A stretch of 64,000 nucleotides of DNA, taken from positions 2,788,501-2,852,500 of the forward strand of contig NZ_CP018099.1 in assembly GCF_001886815.1 (NCBI RefSeq), read 5' to 3'. Made by a program: the position numbers and the translations under genes. The notes beneath the pieces were generated by a model. It made no database searches and was not told the origin of the DNA. It worked only from the letters and a program-made list of their open reading frames with translations. This document shows positions 19,002-27,699 of this stretch, piece after piece. The DNA comes from Caldithrix abyssi DSM 13497. Its GTDB lineage: Bacteria; Calditrichota; Calditrichia; Calditrichales; Calditrichaceae. Each line of letters begins with the position of its first letter. Position 1 is the first letter of the stretch.

Positions 19002-19796
19002 TTAACGGTTCCCTCTGGGTTCTCTGTTTTGATAGGGAAAATCTTCGTCAAGCGGACTGTTGGCCAGTTCAATTAAAAACTCCGTTATTCGCTGGCAAAT
19101 CACCTGTAAATACCGCTTGCCTTTTTCCGCGCTGGCTTTCGACGGGTCGCCAACGGCGCAGTGATCGTTCAGTTTAGAAAATTGTCGGCTGGTATAGGCC
19201 CAGCCTTTGTTCAACGCCTCAAAGCGGAACGGCCTGGCCTGACCGTTTCCCGCGTTTTTTGTTTGCACCAGCTCGGGAAAAAGATGCAGGGCAACAGAAG
19301 TCTCCAGCTCGCCCGCGTGATCGTCAACCTTTTCGAAAATTTCATGGTAGCGATCGCTGCCCACCTGCCACCAGTTGATCAAAAAGAGATGCAGCGGTTG
19401 TTCGAACTGCAGTTGACGAATAAGCGGCTTAAAGTCATTCCCGCCGTGCCCGTTGAGCAGCACCATCTTTTTGATGCCGTGATGAACAAGGCTCAAAGCC
19501 AGATCGCGCACCAGCGCATCCAGGGTAGATTGGCGCACGTGCATGACCAGCGGAAAATCCATCAGGTTGCTGTCAACCCCGTACGGCAGCGCTGGCAAAA
19601 GAAGGACCTTTTGCGTCGCCTCCCAGGCCTGCCGTACGCAACGCCTGGCTACTTCGCTGGTGTGGAAAAAATCCTGCCCGTAAGGCAAATGCCGATTGTG
19701 CGCCTCAATGGCGCCAATGGGTAATACGGCAACTTCGTATTGATTTTCTTGGGCCATGGATAGGTTAATCTGCGTTAAATCAAAAGGCTGGTTCAT
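19002..19796 (-). CDS. Creatininase-family amidohydrolase
   Basis: A 264-residue metal-dependent hydrolase of the creatinine amidohydrolase/MftE family. The metal-binding pattern is seen in PIGAIEAHNRHLPYGQD (Glu, His, His, Asp) and LLNGHGGND. A GAGGAA ribosome site precedes the ATG. The substrate is unknown: relatives act on creatinine, formylaminopyrimidines or a mycofactocin-type peptide. It sits between the microcompartment vertex genes and the EEP gene on the same strand. Confidence 0.82.
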   Translation of the reverse strand: MNQPFDLTQINLSMAQENQYEVAVLPIGAIEAHNRHLPYGQDFFHTSEVARRCVRQAWEATQKVLLLPALPYGVDSNLMDFPLVMHVRQSTLDALVRDLALSLVHHGIKKMVLLNGHGGNDFKPLIRQLQFEQPLHLFLINWWQVGSDRYHEIFEKVDDHAGELETSVALHLFPELVQTKNAGNGQARPFRFEALNKGWAYTSRQFSKLNDHCAVGDPSKASAEKGKRYLQVICQRITEFLIELANSPLDEDFPYQNREPRGNR

Positions 19797-19916
19797 GTTT
19801 GTTCCTCAATTTTTTTGAACATGGAACGGCGTCAGCAGGCTGGAAATGATTTTGCCGTTGAATGTTCCCTGTCGGTTAGGATTTTAACAGCAACGCGCAG
19901 GAGCAATCAACCAAAC

Positions 19917-20192
19917 TTATGCTCTTTTGTGAATGTCATCGATGATCGCAATAACAATAGTACGCACAGGTTGACGCCGTTCAAACTTCAGCTCTTCTGT
20001 GGTGGAGTTTCCTTCGGACATGATTAACACGCGGTCGCCAATACCCGCATCCACGGTATCCACCGCAATTATGGTTTCCTTTTCTTCGTTCCCCTGCCAA
20101 TCAATGGGTTTAACCAGTAATAATTTTTTATTTTCGTAAGCATGGTGTTTTTGCGTGGCGACCAGGTTGCCGATGACTTTGCCGATGATCAT
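19917..20192 (-). CDS. Bacterial microcompartment vertex protein (EutN/CcmL, BMC-P)
   Basis: A 91-residue pentamer-forming shell protein that caps vertices of bacterial microcompartments. The family pattern is clear: MIIGKVIGNLVATQKH at the start, a KLLLVKPID strand, the central IAVDTVDAGIGDRVLIMSEGNS loop and a terminal VIAIIDDIH. Its start overlaps the stop of the preceding paralogue by four bases (ATGA), so the two are translationally coupled. It is the last of three vertex genes in a row. Confidence 0.93.
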   Translation of the reverse strand: MIIGKVIGNLVATQKHHAYENKKLLLVKPIDWQGNEEKETIIAVDTVDAGIGDRVLIMSEGNSTTEELKFERRQPVRTIVIAIIDDIHKRA

Positions 20193-20467
20193 TTTGCATC
20201 CCTCTTAATTTGCAAATGATCGACAATGCCAACGATGGTAACGTCGCTGGGAATCATCCGATCTTCAAAAGGCACCGTTGCGTCTCCGCCTCCAACCCAG
20301 TAAATAAGGTCCCCTTCTCTGGCGCCTACCGTATCTACGGCTATCACCGGCATGCCCAGTGGTTCGTTTGCTTCATTAACCGTTTGCATGATGTAAAGCG
20401 TGGTTCCCTCTAATTTAGGGTCTTTAACAGATGCCCATATTTTACCAATGACTCTGCCAAGACGCAT
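20189..20467 (-). CDS. Bacterial microcompartment vertex protein (EutN/CcmL, BMC-P)
   Basis: A 92-residue vertex protein, starting at 20467 (MRLGRVIGKIWAS), one base after the stop of the previous paralogue. The longer frame would overlap that gene. The family loop is IAVDTVGAREGDLIYWVGGGDA and the last strand is VTIVGIVDHLQI. It differs from its two neighbours in most surface positions, so the three are not a recent duplication and may serve separate vertices or hetero-pentamers. Confidence 0.93.
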   Translation of the reverse strand: MRLGRVIGKIWASVKDPKLEGTTLYIMQTVNEANEPLGMPVIAVDTVGAREGDLIYWVGGGDATVPFEDRMIPSDVTIVGIVDHLQIKRDAK

Positions 20468-20468
20468 T

Positions 20469-20786
20469 CTATTTTGTCCTGCTTTTTTGTTCTTTGTGAT
20501 GTTTTTTAAAAAGAATCTTTCCGTGCATTTCCAGAGAATCCACAATGGCAACGATGCTGGTATCGGTAGGCACGTTGCTCAATTTTTCCGACTGACGGGC
20601 TGAACTGCCGCGTACAATGATCACCACTTCGCCTTCGCCGGCGCCAACAGTATCCAGGGCTACAAAATATTTGTTGGTTTCCGACAGGTCCGGTTCCAAC
20701 AATTGAACCAGAAGCAATTTGTAACCTTCCAGCCGGTTGGATTTGGCTGTGGCCACCACATGTCCTTCTACGCGCGCTAATTCCAT
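20469..20786 (-). CDS. Bacterial microcompartment vertex protein (EutN/CcmL, BMC-P)
   Basis: A 105-residue vertex protein. It carries the MELARVEGHVVATAKS start, the VALDTVGAGEGEVVIIVRGSSA loop and the VAIVDSLEMHGK end of the BMC-P fold, followed by a basic tail of about 15 residues (FKKHHKEQKSRTK) that the paralogues lack. It is the first of three coupled vertex genes, and lies 158 bases after the dehalogenase-like gene. Confidence 0.93.
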   Translation of the reverse strand: MELARVEGHVVATAKSNRLEGYKLLLVQLLEPDLSETNKYFVALDTVGAGEGEVVIIVRGSSARQSEKLSNVPTDTSIVAIVDSLEMHGKILFKKHHKEQKSRTK

Positions 20787-20944
20787 CGCATTTTCCTTTT
20801 CAATTTTTCATCTGGTTAAAAATACTCAGCAAGCAAATTGAGCGCAAATATAGTTTTGATACCCTTCCGTGCCGACCGCCCAAAAGAACGCCGTTTGTTC
20901 TGCAATTCTCTGTGAAATACGCGTGAAGCACAGGGCTTTCTTTT

Positions 20945-22282
20945 TCAGAAATTTTTTCCTCGGTTGAAACGGCCGTAAAGCACGTCGTCCATTTTCAGGG
21001 CCAGGTAGCGAGCGACGACATTCCTTTTGATCAGCGTTCTCACCAGCCCGTGCATTATGTTGTCCGGATGAGAATAGGGGCACACTTTGATGCAGCGGGC
21101 GCAATCGGTTCCGACCGTACACCAGTAACTAAAACAGGCTTCATGATTGATCTTCCATCGTAACCCGACTGCATCATATTGACGATCTTCGTAAGGGATA
21201 GCTTTCGCCGGGCAACTTTCCGCGCACTTTTTACATTTACGGCAAAAATCGATGACCGAACGGTCGGGTTGGTAGCGATCTGTCGCCAGCGGCAGGTCGG
21301 TGGTAACCACCCCGATGCGCACTCTGGGGCCGAGTTCTGGCGTCATAAGCAGGCCCATTCGCCCCAGCTCTCCCAAACCGGCATCGCGCGCCACCAGCGG
21401 GCAGACCACCTGGTAATTGCCGTCGATGTGCGCCCGGGCTTCATACCCCAGGCGCCCAATAAACTGCGTTAATTTAACGGCCAGCATGCCGGCTCTCAGG
21501 TATTGATCGGCCGATTCCAGAATCGTGGGCGACTTTGGCGCAAAATCCACCATGGTTTTATTCATTTCCACCGTAAAAGCAATGGCAAATTCGTGTTCCC
21601 GGTAAATTTCGGCTCCGTAGGGTTCCTGCCGCCCCCGATGACTGTAAAGATGATAATCCCTTAGCAAGGTAAAGCCCACCGAATGCGCCCCGGAACGCGT
21701 CAGCCAATCTTTAATAAATGCCGTCGCCACCGTCGGTTCAATTACTTTTTTTTCAGCCGACGGATTGGTCTGAACATGGGGATGAAAATACTCCACTGTG
21801 TCAAAGCTGGCTTCTGCCGCGGAAAAATACAATGGATGGTAAAACCTGGCCTTTGGATTTAATAAGCCGGGTTTTCGGCGCCACGCATCGTCGATTTTCT
21901 TCTTTTGCGGATGGTTTCGATAATATGCTTCGAAACGCTCACTGCCTGGTTTTAAACGCCGTCGGCTGAACATGATATCGCGTTCGTCGTAGCGCAAAGT
22001 CGGGGTTGTTGAAAGAGCGATTTTTTTTGAGGCCGGATCATAGGGCAGCAAAAGGACGATGATACCCAGCAAGGGAAATATCAATAAAAAAACGATTATC
22101 AGCGTAGAAATGATTTCTGGCTTTAAAGCAAAAAGAAAATAAGGCGTAGAAAACAGGAAGGCAAAGACCATAAAAAGCCGGCCGGCTCTGCTTTCATCTT
22201 CCCTGAAAGAAATGCCGGCAGCAAACAGAAGTGCCGCAAAAACAAGACTTCCAACGATTCCAAAAATCCACTGCACAAGCAT
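20945..22282 (-). CDS. Membrane-anchored reductive-dehalogenase-like iron-sulfur protein
   Basis: A 445-residue protein with three hydrophobic segments at the N-terminus (about 3-25, 35-53 and 57-80), then a soluble domain resembling the RdhA-like/epoxyqueuosine-reductase-type cobalamin-binding core (LARDAGLGELGRMGLLMTPELG is replaced here by CPLVARDAGLGELGRMG). Near the carboxyl end are two ferredoxin-type clusters: CRKCKKCAESCPAKAI and CTVGTDCARCIKVCPYSHP. The TAT signal of true respiratory dehalogenases is absent and the TM helices come first, so it belongs to the membrane-bound RdhA-like group of unknown substrate. It heads the operon-like group with the three BMC vertex genes. Confidence 0.75.
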   Translation of the reverse strand: MLVQWIFGIVGSLVFAALLFAAGISFREDESRAGRLFMVFAFLFSTPYFLFALKPEIISTLIIVFLLIFPLLGIIVLLLPYDPASKKIALSTTPTLRYDERDIMFSRRRLKPGSERFEAYYRNHPQKKKIDDAWRRKPGLLNPKARFYHPLYFSAAEASFDTVEYFHPHVQTNPSAEKKVIEPTVATAFIKDWLTRSGAHSVGFTLLRDYHLYSHRGRQEPYGAEIYREHEFAIAFTVEMNKTMVDFAPKSPTILESADQYLRAGMLAVKLTQFIGRLGYEARAHIDGNYQVVCPLVARDAGLGELGRMGLLMTPELGPRVRIGVVTTDLPLATDRYQPDRSVIDFCRKCKKCAESCPAKAIPYEDRQYDAVGLRWKINHEACFSYWCTVGTDCARCIKVCPYSHPDNIMHGLVRTLIKRNVVARYLALKMDDVLYGRFNRGKNF

Positions 22283-22589
22283 TCTCTCATTTTAAGCAAC
22301 TTTTAGTAAAGATAAAAAAAGTTTAAGAAAGCCACAAACCGATTAGGCAAAATCTTTTTAATTCAAGAATCCGTTAGACGGTACGCCCAAAAATCAACCA
22401 ACGCCATTTTGAAATCAACTGTTTTTGCTTAAAAATGATTACGGATGCTTCCTCTCCAAAATTTTATTGCTTTGGTCTAAAAACTTTTTTATTATCTTTC
22501 TGATAATCTACAGGCGTTCTACCATTACAAAGGGCTTTATTTCGAAGCATTCATTTTAATATCACTCCCATTAATCGAAAGGATTAAAT
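22283..22589. other. Intergenic gap, divergent promoter region
   Basis: This ~300-base AT-rich gap separates the divergent dehalogenase-like and TM2 genes and should hold both promoters. I see no repeat, RNA gene or clear promoter in it apart from the AAAGGA ribosome site of the TM2 gene. Confidence 0.5.
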
Positions 22590-22802
22590 ATGAGTGACAA
22601 AAAAATTCTTCCAACGTTTCTTTTATGTTTCTTATTTGGCGTTTTTGGCGCCCATCGCTTTTTTGTGGGAAAAATCGGCACCGGCCTGCTGCAGTTAATC
22701 ACCATTGGCGGCCTTGGAATCTGGGTTCTGGTCGATCTAATCATAATCATCACCGGCTCTTTTACGGATAAGGAAGGCAAAAAGATCGTTGAATGGACTT
22801 AG
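22590..22802 (+). CDS. TM2 domain membrane protein
   Basis: A 70-residue protein that is a complete TM2 domain: a first helix with FLFGVFGAHRFFVGKIGTG (the conserved GxHRFYxG-type motif), a turn, and a second helix ending VLVDLIIIITGSF. Such proteins occur in many phyla without a settled function. An AAAGGA site precedes the ATG. Confidence 0.85.
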   Translation: MSDKKILPTFLLCFLFGVFGAHRFFVGKIGTGLLQLITIGGLGIWVLVDLIIIITGSFTDKEGKKIVEWT

Positions 22803-23300
22803 GATACTTCCTTCAAAAAATGTAATGCCTTAGCGTGAGAAAATTTTTGTGCTGTTTTAAAAACTCATCCCCCGTCGATGGATTGGTTGAATAGTTGAAT
22901 AGTTGATTAGTTGAATGGTTGAATGGTTGAATAGGTAGTCTGTCATTTCAAACCTGTTTCTGCAAATGTGGTGAATTCCTTCACCGTTGGAAAAGGGAAA
23001 AGTGTGTAACAGTTTAAGGGCCCTCCGCTCTGTCTTTACTAATTTCAATTTATGGGCTAAGGGTCTGCAGAGAAATCTCTATCAACGTTGGAAACAATCT
23101 TTCAGGCTCAGCATCCCCCACTCTCAGACTTTTATTCCTGGAAAGGAGGTGAGGGCTACCACATGGTTGAATGGACAGTCTGCAATTCTTCTGCTGTTTC
23201 AACGCTGGAGGTATGTGTTTTTCACTGATCGCGCTGATTTACACAATTTTTTTATTTCTGTTTGCGAGTATCTGCGCAATCTGCGTGAAAAGAAAATTAC
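22803..23300. repeat. Dispersed intergenic repeat with GTTGAATG octamers
   Basis: The segment begins with GGATACTTCCTTCAAAAAAT, continues with AGAAAATTTTTGTGCTG, CTCATCCCCCGT, several GTTGAATA/GTTGAATG octamers (22880-22935), TCATTTCAAACCTGTTTCTG and TGTGGTGAATTCCT. It ends with a TCTGCGCAATCTGCGTGAA module (23270-23290). 28910-29060 is nearly identical over ~140 bases. No gene is visible. Confidence 0.75.
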
Positions 23301-23301
23301 T

Positions 23302-23538
23302 TGAATGTCCCCCAAAATTTCAAACAAAGACCTTATAATCGATTGATATTTAAGGAAATAAAATAGCTGAATGTATGAAAAACTCACTCCATTTCCCCGC
23401 CTTGCTCTGTGAGTCTTTTTGCAAAGAGAGGGGGAAAAGAGCATACCTAACGTGTTAGTAAGTATGAAATTAGGGGGTGAGTTGTAAAAATAATTTTAGA
23501 AAAAATATTGTAATCTTAAAAAATTTGGGGGACATTCA
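23302..23538. mobile_element. MITE-like element with TGAATGTCCCCC terminal inverted repeats
   Basis: A 237-bp segment is bounded by inverted repeats TGAATGTCCCCCAAAATTT (left) and AAATTTGGGGGACATTCA (right). The flanks are 15-bp direct repeats, GAAAAGAAAATTACT (23287-23301) and GAAAAGAAAACTACT (23540-23554), differing at one position. The interior has no credible gene. Terminal repeats plus a flanking duplication point to a non-autonomous transposable element, though such a long duplication is unusual. Confidence 0.65.
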
Positions 23539-23612
23539 GGAAAAGAAAACTACTCATTGATTAATGCTGTAAATTTCCATATTTTTCATCATTCCAGAAC
23601 TGGAGCAACAAC

Positions 23613-24803
23613 GTGAAAAAATTAATTCTAATTTTATTGCTTGGCCTGGCCTGTTTTTGGGAACCTGCCATGGCATCTGACAGCAACGTTCCCGGGGCAT
23701 TTAAAACATCGGATGGCATCTTTTACCTGGATCTTCCGCCGCGAGCGGACAATGCGCCCGGCGGCGCACAATTTGCCCGGGAAATTGCCGGACTCAACCT
23801 GGCCGAGCGCGAGACAGCCATCGTTAAAGCCTTTCTTGCTGGAAATGTGCCTTCTTTTTCCCGTAAATTACGGCCCTTAACCTTTAGGCAAACTCTGGGC
23901 TCTAATTCTTACACCGTTGTTATTTTCCCTGTATGCGACTACCTGGCCATTGGATCGGATGAGGATTACCTGTACATTCCGCTGACGCCTTCCACTGCGC
24001 AATATCTGGCAGAGCGCATGCATTGTTCCATGCCCACCCAAAAACTGGTTGACATCATCTACAATAAGGCAGGAATTAAATTACGGCCCCAGCCCATCCC
24101 ACCTTCGGATCAAATGACCACCGTGCCGGTTTTCATGCAGCACACCGATTCTGTTAAACAGCAACTGGGCGAAATGGGCTATGATCGGACGGCCGACAGT
24201 CTAATCGCTGGTCATAAGAAAGATATCATCATCTCCAACAAAATTTACAGCCCGGACAGAAATTATGAGCGCGTGGTTATTTACGGCTGGCACAGGAGCG
24301 TTAACGACCCCATCCAACCGGTTTACAACGGCCATTCCGCACAATATGCCGATTATTCTCACGGCGTACGCCTGATATGGAATACCGTTTTAATCAACGG
24401 CGATTCTTCCAGCTTTCGTGAGATTTTAAAAAACAGTCAACTGGCGGGATTACTAAGCAGCGAAGGCGTCATTACCAGGCCTTATTATCCGCCCAGCGAT
24501 CTTTTTACCTCCATGGGAAGTCTATTAAATAGCTCGCCATCTCAGTTTATTCTCTTTCCAAATTATCCGAATCCCTTTAACGGAACAACCACCCTTTCCT
24601 ACCGTCTAAAGCAGTCCACGCCTGTTAATCTGAGTATTTACAATGCAAAGGGCGAAAAGATCGCCACGCTGATTAACCAGTTTCAACCGGCGGGTGAATA
24701 CCGGCTTCAATGGAACGCCGCCACTTTTTCAAGCGGTTGCTATTTTTACCGTCTTTCGAGCGCTTCGTTTTCTCAAAGCCGGAAGATGTTAATGATAAAA
24801 TAA
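23613..24803 (+). CDS. Secreted protein with C-terminal Type IX secretion sorting domain
   Basis: A 396-residue protein with a signal peptide (about 1-21, ending EPAMA) and a typical T9SS/Por sorting domain over the last ~80 residues (FPNYPNPFNGTTTLSYRL, LSIYNAKGEKIATL, GCYFYRL, MLMIK). The middle ~290 residues are unrecognised and have two or three Cys. The start codon is GTG, eight bases after TGGAG. It would be exported through the outer membrane and either released or attached to the surface. It stands alone, just after the MITE-like element. Confidence 0.82.
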   Translation: MKKLILILLLGLACFWEPAMASDSNVPGAFKTSDGIFYLDLPPRADNAPGGAQFAREIAGLNLAERETAIVKAFLAGNVPSFSRKLRPLTFRQTLGSNSYTVVIFPVCDYLAIGSDEDYLYIPLTPSTAQYLAERMHCSMPTQKLVDIIYNKAGIKLRPQPIPPSDQMTTVPVFMQHTDSVKQQLGEMGYDRTADSLIAGHKKDIIISNKIYSPDRNYERVVIYGWHRSVNDPIQPVYNGHSAQYADYSHGVRLIWNTVLINGDSSSFREILKNSQLAGLLSSEGVITRPYYPPSDLFTSMGSLLNSSPSQFILFPNYPNPFNGTTTLSYRLKQSTPVNLSIYNAKGEKIATLINQFQPAGEYRLQWNAATFSSGCYFYRLSSASFSQSRKMLMIK

Positions 24804-24922
24804 TTCATCAAAAAAAGACTTTTATCTCAATAAAAAATCATAAGCAGGCTTGCCAAACTGCTTTTCTTCAAATGCTGAAAAGAGTATGGCCTGTTTTTAT
24901 TTTCAGGGAAGCATAAAGCTTT

Positions 24923-25636
24923 TTACATGGGGCCAAGATTTATATTCGTTACCAAAGGCGTACTCAGAATTTTAAATAAAATAATCGAGTCGATGGTGAA
25001 GCCGATTAAAAATCCGGTAAGGGCGTAATGACTTTTTTTACGGTAGTAGATTCGCCTGATATCGTTCCAGGCAATGCGTAGAATTCTGCCATCTTTTATT
25101 TCCACCTTTAATTCGGATCGTAAAGGAACCTGCCATTTAGTTAACAGCCCGGGCAGCGAATCGCCCGACCACTGAAATTCGTTCCAGCGCATGACGAAAA
25201 TTTGACGGTAGGGAAAGCGTAAAGTTTTTCCGCTTACAGGAAGTCGAATCCACACGCCGCTTTTATCCCATCCTTCAAAAAGCGCCCGTTCCGTCAACTT
25301 GCTGCGGTAAATCAATGTCAGAGTGTCATTCAACGCGGGCAGCCGGTTTTCAGCGGGCTGTTTTGTAAGAAAGCGGTTATAGGCCTTTCCATAGATTTCC
25401 CGCGGGAGCGTTTCCACCGCCCGCAATTTTCCGTTAATCAGCGAATCGTTTTGCAGCACGATTTGCAATTTTTGCCCCGCAAGCAAAAATCCGCTATCCT
25501 GATCTTCCGGCTTGATTTCAAGCGTCTCGTTTTTTTGCATGACCAGCCCGATGCCCAGTCCTACCATAGCGCAACGACTCAACAAAAAATTGCTCAGCAA
25601 ACACAAAACCATTAAATAAATTTTTTTACGTGCCAT
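24923..25636 (-). CDS. Lipoprotein-like protein of unknown function with a C-terminal TM segment
   Basis: About 237 residues, starting at 25636 (MARKKIYL) after a GGAG site. The signal region ends LLSRC, a lipobox-like Cys at about residue 22. The body is beta-rich with short repeated strand-turn units (LRFPYRQIFVMRWNEFQW, GRILRIAWNDIRRIYYRKK), and a hydrophobic segment lies near the end (YALTGFLIGFTIDSIILFKIL). I do not recognise the family and infer only envelope location. Confidence 0.55.
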   Translation of the reverse strand: MARKKIYLMVLCLLSNFLLSRCAMVGLGIGLVMQKNETLEIKPEDQDSGFLLAGQKLQIVLQNDSLINGKLRAVETLPREIYGKAYNRFLTKQPAENRLPALNDTLTLIYRSKLTERALFEGWDKSGVWIRLPVSGKTLRFPYRQIFVMRWNEFQWSGDSLPGLLTKWQVPLRSELKVEIKDGRILRIAWNDIRRIYYRKKSHYALTGFLIGFTIDSIILFKILSTPLVTNINLGPM

Positions 25637-25814
25637 CGTTTTCTCCATCCCATAAATGTTTACATTATAAAAGCTCACTCAAAAAAGGTATTTTTTAATG
25701 TTCGAGCGAGAACACCCTTTAAAAAACAGATCGTTTTTATTGGAGTTACAAGATTTTTTTCTCCTTACTTTTTACGACCTGAAATGTCTAATCTTTAAAT
25801 GCTTTGCCCTTTAT

Positions 25815-26924
25815 TCAGGCAACCATGGGCACCTCTCTGATAAGTCGCCCTTCAATGCGACAAAAGATGGCTTCAAGACTCGGGCCGGTAATGGTCAAAC
25901 CATGATTTTTCAATCCAACAACGGCGCAGGCGGGATTATCCGTACGCCGCAGCAAAGAGACCACTTCTCGCGCCAGTTCGATGGTGCCGCAGGGATAATT
26001 TTGTTGCGTGCCGCAAACATTTTCCATCCAGGCGTGGATGTGTACAATGGCGCCCACCTCAGGGAATTCACGGTAAATTAAGGCGTGTTCAACCGCATCC
26101 ACCGACACGCGGGCTTTTGGATCGTAATCGGGCGGCACGCTTATCAATATCACGCCTTGCGCTTCATCCACGCCTTTAACAAGCAAAACATCCTGTCCAA
26201 TACGCCCAATGTGTCCCTTATCAATGCCGCGCGCCGTCATCCAGAAGGTCCGTTCGTTTAATTGGGGGATGGTTTCGCGAGCGCTTAGATTCCCGTAACT
26301 TAAGCCCTTTACCTGAAAAAGGCGGTAGAGATGTTCAATGTCCTCTTCGGTAAGAAAGCGTTTTAGCGGAAAGGGAGCGGGCAAAACGCCCAGTTCGTCC
26401 AGCTTTTTTCCATGGCGCTGAATCTGATCCACCACGGCCGACTGCTTCCAGTAGGCGCGCGGTAAATCTACTGAAAAGCTATTAGCAATAGCCAGATGCG
26501 CGCCAACGATGGGCAACATCTTGCGATAGATGGCTGGCGCGTCGAAATCGGCAGAATAGAATCCGGCTTCGGGCGTGGTAAAATAAACACGAGCGGGCGG
26601 CAGTTGAACAGATTCCATAAGACCCTTCTTTTGCGGAACAATACAGATGAGCAGGTTCGATAAGGTGCGCACCAGCATCCGGTAGCAAAGGGTCCGCAGG
26701 TCTGCGCAGCATTTTTGCAACACAACAACCGACACCACAAAAATGGCCCGGGACCTGCGCCGATAGATCTGCGGTGAATCGATATCGGTCACATTCAGCA
26801 CAAATTTAGCCTCATCAGGATCAGAGGTGCGGGAATGTCCTTCTTTCTCCCATTGGCGAACAATTTGCGCACAATAGGCGTCGCGCAACCGTTGTTTGTC
26901 ATTTTGGTAGATCATGAATTTCAT
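25815..26924 (-). CDS. Class II aldolase/adducin-domain protein with a long N-terminal extension
   Basis: A 369-residue protein. The C-terminal ~175 residues are a class II aldolase/adducin fold: GNLSARE, a Zn-ligand pair in IVHIHAW and a third His in LKNHGLTITG, as in fuculose- and rhamnulose-phosphate aldolases. The first ~190 residues do not match the aldolase and are unrecognised. An AAGGAG site precedes the ATG, and the start overlaps the stop of the methyltransferase gene (ATGA). It is the last gene of a three-gene operon with the lipid kinase and methyltransferase. Substrate is uncertain. Confidence 0.75.
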   Translation of the reverse strand: MKFMIYQNDKQRLRDAYCAQIVRQWEKEGHSRTSDPDEAKFVLNVTDIDSPQIYRRRSRAIFVVSVVVLQKCCADLRTLCYRMLVRTLSNLLICIVPQKKGLMESVQLPPARVYFTTPEAGFYSADFDAPAIYRKMLPIVGAHLAIANSFSVDLPRAYWKQSAVVDQIQRHGKKLDELGVLPAPFPLKRFLTEEDIEHLYRLFQVKGLSYGNLSARETIPQLNERTFWMTARGIDKGHIGRIGQDVLLVKGVDEAQGVILISVPPDYDPKARVSVDAVEHALIYREFPEVGAIVHIHAWMENVCGTQQNYPCGTIELAREVVSLLRRTDNPACAVVGLKNHGLTITGPSLEAIFCRIEGRLIREVPMVA

Positions 26925-27682
26925 GGTTTACTCCTTTTTATGCGTGATAAAAAAGGGGAAGGCCCCGAAAGTCCGATTCGCACATGCAGGTAGGTCCACA
27001 AACCAACCGCCGGCAGGCCGATCAACAGGGCATGCCACAGATTGTGCGTCCGGGCGCTGAACAGAAAACCCGGGATAAAAAGCAGATATAAGGCGTTGTG
27101 CATTAATCCGTCGCGATTAATAATGAATTCTCGGCGGGCTGTGGCAAGTTGTTTTAGCGCACGCCGCCCCGGGAAAAGACGGTTTACCTGGCTGGCATAA
27201 CGCTCAAAAGAAGCCCCATGCGAGCGTTGCAGGGCCTGTTCTTCATAACGAATAATCTGGTGGTAGTGCAGCCAGAGCAGGAACGGCATCAATAAACCGA
27301 CGTGCGGCAAAATTAGAGCAAATCCTGCAAAAGCGATTAAATCGGAAAGATAAATGGGATTGCGCACCAGCCGGTACGGCCCGGCTATTACCAGACCATC
27401 GCTCTGCACGGCAAAACGCATCATCCGTCGGGAGGTTAACAAACTTCCCGCCCACATGCGCAACAGTGAAGCGGCCGCCATGAATACGGAAGCCAGCAAG
27501 TAGGCCAGAGTTGTGGCCGAACTTGCGCTTAACCCAAACCATCTTCCTACGACGGCAGCGCAAAGCGGCGATTTTGGATAAAAGGCAAAACTAATAGCGC
27601 AGATCAACGCCACGATTAAAAAAGAAACAACAATCCGCAGCTCAAACTCCCAACGACGCCATGTTTCTTTTAGACTTAACAT
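26921..27682 (-). CDS. Isoprenylcysteine/phospholipid methyltransferase-family (ICMT/PEMT) membrane protein
   Basis: A 253-residue integral membrane protein with five or so hydrophobic segments. The SAM-binding core of the ICMT/PEMT family is present: GPYRLVRNPIYLSD followed by a helix and a terminal YEEQALQRSHGASFERYASQV motif. Such enzymes methylate lipid or isoprenylated substrates in the membrane. It starts 17 bases after the lipid kinase stop and overlaps the aldolase start, so the trio is one operon. Confidence 0.82.
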   Translation of the reverse strand: MLSLKETWRRWEFELRIVVSFLIVALICAISFAFYPKSPLCAAVVGRWFGLSASSATTLAYLLASVFMAAASLLRMWAGSLLTSRRMMRFAVQSDGLVIAGPYRLVRNPIYLSDLIAFAGFALILPHVGLLMPFLLWLHYHQIIRYEEQALQRSHGASFERYASQVNRLFPGRRALKQLATARREFIINRDGLMHNALYLLFIPGFLFSARTHNLWHALLIGLPAVGLWTYLHVRIGLSGPSPFLSRIKRSKP

Positions 27683-27699
27683 GAGGATTCCCCCTTATT

